From Chitinophaga pinensis (lineage in GTDB: Bacteria; Bacteroidota; Bacteroidia; Chitinophagales; UBA10324), in the NCBI GenBank assembly GCA_945903305.1, contig CAMDOA010000017.1:1-44554 (forward strand): 44,554 nucleotides of DNA. The letters run 5' to 3'. The notes under the pieces were generated by a model. That model worked only from the letters and a program-made list of their open reading frames with translations. It searched no databases and had not been told where the DNA came from. Shown here in pieces: positions 35,271-42,860 of the stretch. Made by a program: the position numbers and the translations under genes. The first letter of the stretch is position 1. The number at the start of each line of letters is the position of its first letter.

Positions 35271-36475
35271 AACAAAATAATTTTTCCGGTTTGAATTTTA
35301 TTTCCATGAACCGAAACTGAAAACATATAAACACCACTTAATAAATTTTTTCGCTCGAATAAATAGTTATCTGGAATATTTTTTTTCTCAAAAACTTTTT
35401 TTCCTGAAATATCAAACAACGAAAAATCAGCCGGAGAAATACTTACCTGAATGGTGGCATCATTTAAAATCGGATTCGGAAAAATTTTCACAGCATTTTT
35501 AGAGTTGAATTCTCCAATGAAATCAATTACAGTAGTATCAATAGTTGGAATGTAACAATAGAATTCCCAGAAATCTTTCAGGTTGGTTCCGTTGGTGCCG
35601 GTGCCGCAATAACCCTTGTTGCCCATATTAAAGCCGATAACATAATGCCTTCGTGACCCCGGAAAATCAGGAAGCGAATCCCATGAATTTGTAACCGGAT
35701 CATATTCATAAAAATCTTTGAAATCAGCGTAGCCATAAGTGCAACCTAAACCAACAAACCCCTTTCTATTTACTGAAAATCCCATGGCTCCAAATCGTGC
35801 ACCTCCGGGAAAAAATGCTCTCGGCAACCATGAATCAGTTGAAGGGTGATAAGCCATTAACTGCGAAGGAAAGGTGTATTCGCCGGTGCAAACATATCCG
35901 ACCGTATCAATTACAAACGATGCTGAATAAAACGGAACTGCCGCAGGATAAGGCGCTTTTACTAACCATGAATTTGTCTGCGGATCGAATTCGTACCAAT
36001 CATTATAATATCCTAACCCGAGGTAACCTTTTCCATTAATCGAAAAGCCGGTAGCCCCATCGCGCGCCACTCCAGGCATTGGGGATTTTTGAATCCATGT
36101 ATTTGATGCAGGATTGTATTCCCATAAATCATTGAAATCAACATACGATGCTGAAGTGCCTGTGCCGGCATATCCTTTTGTTCCAATAGAAAAACCAACA
36201 GCACCAAACCGCGTTCCTCCCCCAAAATCTGCTTTTTGCGACCATGAGTTTGTTGATTTATCATATTCCCAAAAGTCTGGATAGGCAATATTTACTCCTC
36301 CTGCGTTTACATGACCTAAACCCATGTAACCTTTGTCGCCAATTGAGAAACCGATAGCGCGATGACGGGCTATCGGTGGAAATTCTGCCTTCTGCACCCA
36401 CAAGTAATAACCGGTTGTGTCAGCAAATGTTTGCAGTGAAGTTGCAATGAAGAGGAAGAGTAAAATTTTTTTCAT
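35267..36475 (-). CDS. Kelch-repeat beta-propeller with T9SS sorting domain (first of three)
   Basis: The 402-residue secreted protein has a signal peptide (MKKILLFLFIATSLQTFA) and six kelch repeats with the core GFSIGDKGYMGLG, GFSIGTKGYAGTG, GFSINGKGYLGLG, GFSVNRKGFVGLG and GFNMGNKGYCGTG. The sorting domain begins near residue 335 (VKIFPNPILNDATIQVS) and ends IQTGKIILL. It begins five bases after the DUF4907 lipoprotein stop. The regular six-blade layout suggests a closed propeller that is exported and then attached to the surface by T9SS. The ligand is unknown. Confidence 0.86.
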   Translation of the reverse strand: MKKILLFLFIATSLQTFADTTGYYLWVQKAEFPPIARHRAIGFSIGDKGYMGLGHVNAGGVNIAYPDFWEYDKSTNSWSQKADFGGGTRFGAVGFSIGTKGYAGTGTSASYVDFNDLWEYNPASNTWIQKSPMPGVARDGATGFSINGKGYLGLGYYNDWYEFDPQTNSWLVKAPYPAAVPFYSASFVIDTVGYVCTGEYTFPSQLMAYHPSTDSWLPRAFFPGGARFGAMGFSVNRKGFVGLGCTYGYADFKDFYEYDPVTNSWDSLPDFPGSRRHYVIGFNMGNKGYCGTGTNGTNLKDFWEFYCYIPTIDTTVIDFIGEFNSKNAVKIFPNPILNDATIQVSISPADFSLFDISGKKVFEKKNIPDNYLFERKNLLSGVYMFSVSVHGNKIQTGKIILL

Positions 36476-36480
36476 TGATT

Positions 36481-36879
36481 TTATTTTATTGAGATTCCTA
36501 AACTATCTAATTCATGAGTAGAAATGGTTGGAGGCATTAGGTTGTTTTGAATTTTATAGCAGACAAATGAAGCAACAGTTTTTGCGGCTTCTTCGGTTTT
36601 AAAAAACTGATTTCCGCTTACAGCAGGAATGGTGGTTTGATGTATATATCGCTGATCATTCATGAGAATATCATATCCAAATCCGGCTGATTTATTGGTG
36701 GAATCAATCATGAAAATGTGGAATGAAATATTTTTATCGTCAGTGGTTTCAGAAATGATGGCGGTACTTGTTGAATTAATTTCTGCGGGTAAATTATTTT
36801 CAGAAACAGAATTGCATGAATAGATAAATGCAGGCAGAAATAATATCCATATTGTTTTTTTTATGAAATTCATTTTCAA
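36481..36879 (-). CDS. DUF4907 lipoprotein
   Basis: The 132-residue protein has a lipoprotein signal (LFLPAFIYSCNSVSEN, Cys22). The DUF4907 core follows: SAGFGYDILMNDQRYIHQTT, then IPAVSGNQFFKTEEAAKTVA and NNLMPPTISTHELDSLGI. The family has no known function. It lies directly in front of the three kelch genes with a five-base gap and is probably their first operon gene. ATG 36879 and ATG 36873 are both possible; either gives a lipoprotein signal. An anchoring or chaperone role beside the kelch proteins is an inference from position. Confidence 0.8.
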   Translation of the reverse strand: MKMNFIKKTIWILFLPAFIYSCNSVSENNLPAEINSTSTAIISETTDDKNISFHIFMIDSTNKSAGFGYDILMNDQRYIHQTTIPAVSGNQFFKTEEAAKTVASFVCYKIQNNLMPPTISTHELDSLGISIK

Positions 36880-36970
36880 AAAATCAATCGGTTTAATTGA
36901 GCGCTGAAAACTAATGTGTTTTTACTAACGGCAGTTTATTTTTTATAAATAATAAATTAAAATCTTACTC

Positions 36971-38722
36971 TTACTTGAATACTTTGAACTTACTGGTCAA
37001 AATATTTTCTTTGTTTTTTATCCGGATGAGATAAGTTCCATTCATAAAACCTGAAGTATTTAAAAATATTTTTTTTGTATGATCAGGTAAATTATTACTG
37101 AACATTTTTTTTCCGGTAATAGAATAAACTTCAATAGTACTGTTAACGACTGACTGATTGAGGTCAATAGTAAGATTATTGCTTGTCGGATTCGGATAAA
37201 CCGAAAGTGAATTATCAGTAGAAACATCCTGTACAAAGGTTGTATCAATTATTTCAGTGTCTTCAACCAATATCAAATATCCCAACCTGCCAATGAATAT
37301 ATCATCAACTCCTGATGAAAGAAAATATAAACTATCAGTAGCGCCTGTATCAATGACACAATAGAGTGTATAAAATCCTGCTGCATATACATGACCTGAA
37401 TCATCTAATGTTATTCCATTCAAACCATTTGCAAATGAACTCAGACTTCCGCGTGCCCAATGAATGGTGCCGGTATCAGTATAAGCGGCAACAAAAAAAT
37501 TCTTTACCGGTTCTAATAAAATTGAATCAATTCCGGCACCAAAAACAGGAGCAGTAGTGCCTGTATATTTTCCGGTTAAATAAATTAATGAATCGTCGTG
37601 AATGATTTGTGTTGTGGTTATGCCACCTGTTTGACTGTACCCGCAATTTTTTGCAAACAATAAATTTCCATTCGACTGATAGCCGCAAATAAAATTTTCT
37701 GCCACTGTAATTCCGGATTGAAGCACTATGCTTCCTGAATCATTTCCAAAGAAAGAGCTATCAGCATAAATGCCTGTAAGCAAAATTTCACTTGCTTCGT
37801 TTAAATCCATTGCTTGGGCAAAATCATTTTTTATTCCACCAATGTGTTGTCGCCACAATCGCTGTAAACCTGTTGAATCAGAATGAAATTTCAGAATATA
37901 AATATTGGTAAAGCTTCCGGCGTTACTAAGTTGGGCAGTGTCAGGTAAAATTCCAATTACAGGTTTTCCATAATAATTTCCTGACAAATAAAAATTTTGA
38001 TTCTGATCCAATGAAACTCCGGTGGTTATCATTTGCGAAGTGTTTTTTGCTACATCAGTTAAAAACTGAATCTGCCCATTTGTATTGTAACAAGCAGCCC
38101 AAAGATGCCAGGTAAAATCATTAGTCAAGGTATCTGAGAGTGAATCAGCAGTTGCAATTAACTGCGAAAACCGAGAACCCTGAATAATTATATTTTCATT
38201 GTTGATTCCGGAAGAAATTTTTTCATCTTCAATAGCACCTATGTGACCGGCCCAAATAAAATTTGCGTTGGCATCAAACTTCGAAATAAAAATATCGCGG
38301 CTTCCATAAGAAGTAAAAGTATTGGTTGTATTGAAACTTACATTTCCGGCATCAATAAAATCCCCAAAATAACCGGTGATTAAAATATTTCCCGAGCTGT
38401 CTTCAAAAATTTTTTGTGGTTCAATGCCAAAATCTGCTTCAGCCACTTTTTTAGCCCAGATTAAATTTCCATTGCAATTATATTTTGCTATAAACATTCC
38501 GAAATCAACAGCACCAAGTGATGTGCTTTCAAAGGATGCAGAATCTTCAAAAAAACCTGTGACCAATAAATTTCCATCGGCAGTATAAATTATTGCATTC
38601 GCACGGTCGCTGTTATTTCCGCCTGCGGTTGATGCCCAGTTCCAGTAGGGTGCCTGCGCATTTGATTGAAAGGAAAGAAAGCACATTAAAAAAATAACAC
38701 TGCTTAACTGTATTGTTTTCAT
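36971..38722 (-). CDS. SBBP-type beta-propeller protein with T9SS sorting domain
   Basis: The 583-residue secreted protein has a signal peptide (LMCFLSFQSNAQ, cleavage near residue 22). Propeller units of the SBBP type follow: WNWASTAGGNNSDRANAIIY, DGNLLVTGFFEDSASF, DSSGNILITGYFGDFID and SGHVYAAGFYTLYC. The sorting domain starts near residue 505 (LSVYPNPTSNNLTIDLNQ) and ends TSKFKVFK. It lies 91 bases upstream of the DUF4907 gene on the same strand and may share its transcript or have an own one. The role is unknown; propellers of this type occur on cell surfaces of many Bacteroidota. Confidence 0.82.
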   Translation of the reverse strand: MKTIQLSSVIFLMCFLSFQSNAQAPYWNWASTAGGNNSDRANAIIYTADGNLLVTGFFEDSASFESTSLGAVDFGMFIAKYNCNGNLIWAKKVAEADFGIEPQKIFEDSSGNILITGYFGDFIDAGNVSFNTTNTFTSYGSRDIFISKFDANANFIWAGHIGAIEDEKISSGINNENIIIQGSRFSQLIATADSLSDTLTNDFTWHLWAACYNTNGQIQFLTDVAKNTSQMITTGVSLDQNQNFYLSGNYYGKPVIGILPDTAQLSNAGSFTNIYILKFHSDSTGLQRLWRQHIGGIKNDFAQAMDLNEASEILLTGIYADSSFFGNDSGSIVLQSGITVAENFICGYQSNGNLLFAKNCGYSQTGGITTTQIIHDDSLIYLTGKYTGTTAPVFGAGIDSILLEPVKNFFVAAYTDTGTIHWARGSLSSFANGLNGITLDDSGHVYAAGFYTLYCVIDTGATDSLYFLSSGVDDIFIGRLGYLILVEDTEIIDTTFVQDVSTDNSLSVYPNPTSNNLTIDLNQSVVNSTIEVYSITGKKMFSNNLPDHTKKIFLNTSGFMNGTYLIRIKNKENILTSKFKVFK

Positions 38723-38915
38723 GCATGCAATTTAGTTTGCTTTTATCTGATACTTCACATGCCTCATTAAATTTTTATTCATTGCATTTTTCAGTTTGTA
38801 AATTTTTTGTTTGCTCCTTATTCTACAGGCATAATTTTCTGTTTAGAAATAAATGCAAATTATTAAAACCAGCATTTCAGAATTCGCTTTTATATTTTTC
38901 TATCTTGCGCCACGA

Positions 38916-41024
38916 ATGAGAAAAAAGATTTTTGTTATCTGTTATAAGTTAATTGTGTTTTATGCGGCGCTATTGACAGGATTGAACAATTCCTATGCGC
39001 AATCATCTTTTCAAAAAAAAACAGTTGATATTGGAAATACCGGAATGACTATTTCCAATTTCGGTACCATTGGTAATCCGGTAATCATCAGCAATCCCGA
39101 TGATGTTCCTTCCCTGGAATATCCGATTAACTCCGGTATTGAACATTTGTTTGAAGGCGGTTTGTGGATTGGCGCAACAATAGGAGGAACCACAGTAGTT
39201 TCTACAGCTTCGGTGGATGCTGCGAGCGGATATACTACGGGTGCGGTCGGTTTTGAGTTCAGTGCACCACCGGGAAGTATTATTAATCAGCGTTCCACAC
39301 TTACATCAAACAATTACTATTCGCCTGATGCCATTTCACACATGGATTTTGTCATGGACTTTACTGATGCCAATACCATTGTACCCGGCACCACAATTCC
39401 GATTACTGATCACACAACTCCTTTGAACGCGGGTGTTCATCTGGAAACTTATGCATGGAATTATTCGTTCGCCGATTACTTTGTAATTCTCAATTACACC
39501 ATCACCAATAATTCAGCTCAAACATGGGACAGTGTTTATATTGGCATGTGGACCGATTTGGTGGTGCGAAATGTGAATGTGGCAACCGACAATGGTTCTG
39601 CTTTTTTCAGTAAAGGAGGAGTTGGATACATTGATTCGTTGTATGCCTTGTATGCTTATGATGTAAGTGGCGACCCGGGATACACTAACTCTTATGGTGC
39701 TTCTCAATTTTTAGGAATTGTGTGGCGCGATAAATTTTTTCATCCGAAGAATGCTTCCCTGTTTTTAACTGAAGGATTACCCGAACCAAAAGTGAATGCT
39801 AACTTCTGGAAGTATAAAACCGACGATGGATTTTTAGGAACTTATCCCGCTGATGATTTATTAAAATATGGTCGGCTTACAACACCGCTTGATTTTTCCA
39901 ACACCGCTATCACCAATACTTTTTCTTCGGCATCGAACAGAACCGATTTATTAGCAGCCGGACCATTGACCGAAGTTTTACCCGGCGAAAGTTTTCAATA
40001 CACTATTGCTGTTGTTTGTGCATCGCAATTGCCAGCCAGTTCCTTGGATGCGCCGGAAGCCCGTGTTGAATTGAATCAACATTTGGGTTGGGCAAAGCGA
40101 ACTTATCTTGGTGAAGATGTAAATGAAAATGGATTACTCGATATTGACGAAGACCTCAATAATAATCTAATGCTCGATCGTTTTATTTTACCTGAACCTC
40201 CGGCAGATCCGATTGTAAAAATGATTCCATCAGATGGAGTTGTTGACATTTATTGGGATGATGCAGCCGAAAAGTCTATTGATCCGATAAGCAAACAACA
40301 AGATTTTGAAGGATACAGAATTTACAGAAGCAACGCAGGTGATGATTTGAATGTGCAAACAGCCGGTAACCTAAATCAAATTGCGCAATGGGATAAACCC
40401 GGAAACGATTTGGGTTTTAACAATGGAATGGAACCTGTAAAACTTTCAACCCCCAAAATGTTTGAAGGAGATAACACATCTTATTATTATCATTTCAGAG
40501 TTAGTGGATTACTCAATGGATGGCAATATGTATTTGCTATTACTTCATTTGACGAAGGGAATAAGGAATTGAATCTGGAGAGTTTAGAATCGTCCACCAC
40601 TGAAAATACATTTCGTGTGTTTGCAGGAACTGAAGAAAAAATTTACCATAGCAAAAAAGATTCGTTAAAACCGGGGGTGTATCCAAACCCCTATCATATA
40701 AAAGCAGCGTGGGATGGAAGCACCGCGCAAACAAGAAGAATTTGTTTTTACAACTTACCTCAGCAATGTATTATTTCAATTTATACTTCGGCAGGCGATG
40801 TGGTTGCCCAATTAAAGCATGATGAAAATTACATGGGCGAAGATGCACAATGGTTCAATAATTATGCAGGCAACGCAAATGATCGGTTGCTTTCAGGTGG
40901 CGAACATTTTTGGGATATTTTAAGTGAAAGCAAGCAGGCCGTTTCACAAGGCATTTATCTTTTTTCAGTGAAAGATTTAAAAACCAGCGTTATTAAAACC
41001 GGAAGTTTTGTGATTGAGCGGTAA
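38916..41024 (+). CDS. Large secreted protein with Fn3-like module and T9SS-type C terminus
   Basis: The product has 702 residues from ATG 38916. This start gives a signal peptide ending LNNSYAQ (cleavage near residue 28); a more upstream ATG at 38853 would add 21 residues and is less likely. The middle contains the segments FEGGLWIGATIGGTTVVSTA and LETYAWNYSFADYFVILNYT. A Fn3-like part carries PEPPADPIVKMIPSDGVVDI and DFEGYRIYRSNAG (about residue 465). The C-terminal part, from about 587 (KPGVYPNPYHIKAAW), has the shape of a FlgD-like/Por sorting domain ending VIKTGSFVIER. The domain before residue 400 is not recognised by name. A MITE-like element follows its stop. Confidence 0.8.
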   Translation: MRKKIFVICYKLIVFYAALLTGLNNSYAQSSFQKKTVDIGNTGMTISNFGTIGNPVIISNPDDVPSLEYPINSGIEHLFEGGLWIGATIGGTTVVSTASVDAASGYTTGAVGFEFSAPPGSIINQRSTLTSNNYYSPDAISHMDFVMDFTDANTIVPGTTIPITDHTTPLNAGVHLETYAWNYSFADYFVILNYTITNNSAQTWDSVYIGMWTDLVVRNVNVATDNGSAFFSKGGVGYIDSLYALYAYDVSGDPGYTNSYGASQFLGIVWRDKFFHPKNASLFLTEGLPEPKVNANFWKYKTDDGFLGTYPADDLLKYGRLTTPLDFSNTAITNTFSSASNRTDLLAAGPLTEVLPGESFQYTIAVVCASQLPASSLDAPEARVELNQHLGWAKRTYLGEDVNENGLLDIDEDLNNNLMLDRFILPEPPADPIVKMIPSDGVVDIYWDDAAEKSIDPISKQQDFEGYRIYRSNAGDDLNVQTAGNLNQIAQWDKPGNDLGFNNGMEPVKLSTPKMFEGDNTSYYYHFRVSGLLNGWQYVFAITSFDEGNKELNLESLESSTTENTFRVFAGTEEKIYHSKKDSLKPGVYPNPYHIKAAWDGSTAQTRRICFYNLPQQCIISIYTSAGDVVAQLKHDENYMGEDAQWFNNYAGNANDRLLSGGEHFWDILSESKQAVSQGIYLFSVKDLKTSVIKTGSFVIER

Positions 41025-41037
41025 TAATTTTTTTTAT

Positions 41038-41146
41038 TAGACTTCTTCGGAAAATAGCGGCATGAAAAAATTTTCATTTCTGTTCCCATCTCCTTTTCGG
41101 AGAGGGGGTTTGGATAAAGGCTAGAATGATTTTCCGAAGAAGGCTA
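41038..41146. mobile_element. MITE-like element with 18-bp terminal inverted repeats
   Basis: TAGACTTCTTCGGAAAAT (41038-41055) is repeated inverted at 41129-41146 with one mismatch, so the element spans 109 bp. Both ends have TA at the outer border, as expected for elements that duplicate a TA target (IS630/Tc1-mariner type). The interior holds a copy of the CT/GA repeat (41082-41120) with a TCTCC-GGAGA foldback, and no gene. It lies directly beyond the stop of the preceding gene and may also act as its RNA 3' end. Confidence 0.6.
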
Positions 41147-41243
41147 TTGATCAACTTGTTGTATTAATTTCTGTCTTTAAACATTTATTGGTTATTCATT
41201 TATCTTCTTATAGTTATTTTTGAATCACAAATAATAAAAAACC

Positions 41244-42254
41244 ATGAAAACAAAAATTACACTTCTCATTACATTTTTATTCAGCATCAATATTTCAAAT
41301 GCACAACTCACCATTCAAACCGGATTGAACGATACAGCCATGACCACCTTGATCGAAGGATTAGGAGTTAGCATCACCAACCTTTCAATCAATTGTAATG
41401 ATTCGGCTTTTGGTTCATTCAATGGCACATCGGAACTTTCTATTACTTCAGGAATTATTTTAAGTACCGGATTTGCAAATACTATTGCCGATTCCAATTA
41501 TATGACCGCAACTTCCGGCATGTTGAGTATGACCGGCGATTCTGATTTAACAGCCCTGTGCGGTGCCACAACTTACGATGCATGCGTGTTGGAGTTTGAT
41601 TGCATACCAACAGGCGACACACTGGAATTTAATTTTGCTTTTGGCTCTGAGGAGTATCCTGAATATGTGGGCAGTCCGTTCAACGACATTTTTGCCATCT
41701 GGCTTTCAGGTGCAGGAATAACCGGTGCAGTAAATGTCGCTGCCATTCCAGGCGGTACTCCGGTTGCCATTAATAATGTAAATGCCACTTCTAATGCTGC
41801 TTACTTTTATGATAATGAAAATCCTGCAGGGCAGTATATTTCATTAGATGGATTTACAGTAAACCTCACTGTGCTTTCAGTAGTGGTACCCAACTCACCG
41901 TATCATTTTAAAATTGCGATTGCTGATGCAAGTGATGGAGTACTCGACAGTGGTGTGTTACTCGAGGCATTCAGTTTCCGTAGTAATGGAGGCAGCAGTT
42001 CTAATGTCATTTGCACAGGTGATAAACCTTCGATTAAAATTTTTCCGAATCCAGCTGCTGACCATTTCACTATTTCTTCACCCGAACCGCTCAGTCAGGT
42101 TCGCATAATGAATTTAACCGGCCAATTGGTAAAAGAATTTTCTACCTCTGAAAAATTTTTTCAGTTATTGACAGAAAATTTTTCTTCCGGAATTTATTTG
42201 GTTGAAGCGGTTTCACCTGATCTTGTTTTGATGAGTAAACTGATAGTTCATTAA
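41244..42254 (+). CDS. Choice-of-anchor L domain protein with T9SS sorting domain
   Basis: This 336-residue protein has a signal peptide (FLFSINISNAQ, cleavage near residue 20). A choice-of-anchor L domain follows, recognisable by ITSGIILSTGFA, then CVLEFDCIPTGDTLEFNFAF, GSEEYPEYVGSPFNDIFAIW (about residue 134 on) and PYHFKIAIADASDGVLDSGV. The sorting domain starts near residue 264 (IKIFPNPAADHFTISSP) and ends SKLIVH. A TAnnTTTG match at 41215-41222 may be the promoter; its -33 element is unclear. A terminator follows. Such domains occur in surface adhesins and matrix proteins; the specific role is unknown. Confidence 0.88.
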   Translation: MKTKITLLITFLFSINISNAQLTIQTGLNDTAMTTLIEGLGVSITNLSINCNDSAFGSFNGTSELSITSGIILSTGFANTIADSNYMTATSGMLSMTGDSDLTALCGATTYDACVLEFDCIPTGDTLEFNFAFGSEEYPEYVGSPFNDIFAIWLSGAGITGAVNVAAIPGGTPVAINNVNATSNAAYFYDNENPAGQYISLDGFTVNLTVLSVVVPNSPYHFKIAIADASDGVLDSGVLLEAFSFRSNGGSSSNVICTGDKPSIKIFPNPAADHFTISSPEPLSQVRIMNLTGQLVKEFSTSEKFFQLLTENFSSGIYLVEAVSPDLVLMSKLIVH

Positions 42255-42279
42255 GAATTTAATTTCTCATATATATAAT

Positions 42280-42318
42280 CTCCACTTCTGAATTTTTTGG
42301 AGGCGGAGTTTTTTTTAA
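42280..42318 (+). terminator. Terminator after choice-of-anchor L gene
   Basis: CTCCACTTCT (42280-42289) pairs with GGAGGCGGAG (42299-42308), with one A-C mismatch and G-T wobbles, followed by a run of T. It lies 26 bases beyond the stop codon. Confidence 0.6.
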
Positions 42319-42373
42319 TCGGATTTGCTTTGATTTAGTCAATTCGTTTGTGAAACATGAAAACCGGAACTGG

Positions 42374-42568
42374 TTAGCGTTGTTTTGTCATTTTATTAAA
42401 TTTCCGAACCGAAACGATTCCGATAATCTGCATTACTAGAAAAAGAGAAAATGCCAGTAAGGCAATCATTACCGGTGTGCCCGAATTAAAATTTAAACCT
42501 GCACCACTTTCAAAATACCAGTTGTTAAAATATCCCTGACCAAAACTTGTACTAATATTCAAAAACAT
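42374..42568 (-). pseudogene. Short reading frame resembling the N terminus of a gliding/T9SS protein
   Basis: The 64-codon frame contains FGQGYFNNWYFESGAGLNFN, which resembles the first mature residues of large gliding-associated T9SS proteins. It then ends in a hydrophobic segment and RKFNKMTKQR. Upstream of the internal ATG the same frame continues as KIIFFLF, which completes a normal signal peptide but has no ATG before a stop. It may be a remnant of a large surface gene that lost start and body, or a real small membrane protein from ATG 42568. Low certainty. Confidence 0.4.
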
Positions 42569-42860
42569 GAATAGAAAAAAAATGATTTTTTAAGAAAAAA
42601 ATATTTACCGGAAAATAAGAACTCGGGATACAAATATTTCATTTTCAATGGATCGTTTAGTATTTACAATTTCATGCTGTTTAATCCTAAAATTCAAATC
42701 AAATATAAATTAGTTCTGTAAATACTTTGAATTAGTTTTTTATAATTCTTATTCATTTAAATTTCGTTATTCCATAAACAATACATGCTTCACATTAAAT
42801 GCATAAAACAAAATTAAAATTAAGCAATACTGAAAATGCAACTTATTACATTTAACGCCA
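42569..42860. other. AT-rich intergenic region
   Basis: About 290 bases before the ABC ATPase gene show no recognisable gene, repeat or clear promoter match. Confidence 0.5.

Noticed and set aside
32821-36475. The three kelch genes as an assembly duplication
   Set aside because: Their sequences differ throughout and have different linkers, so they are old paralogues.
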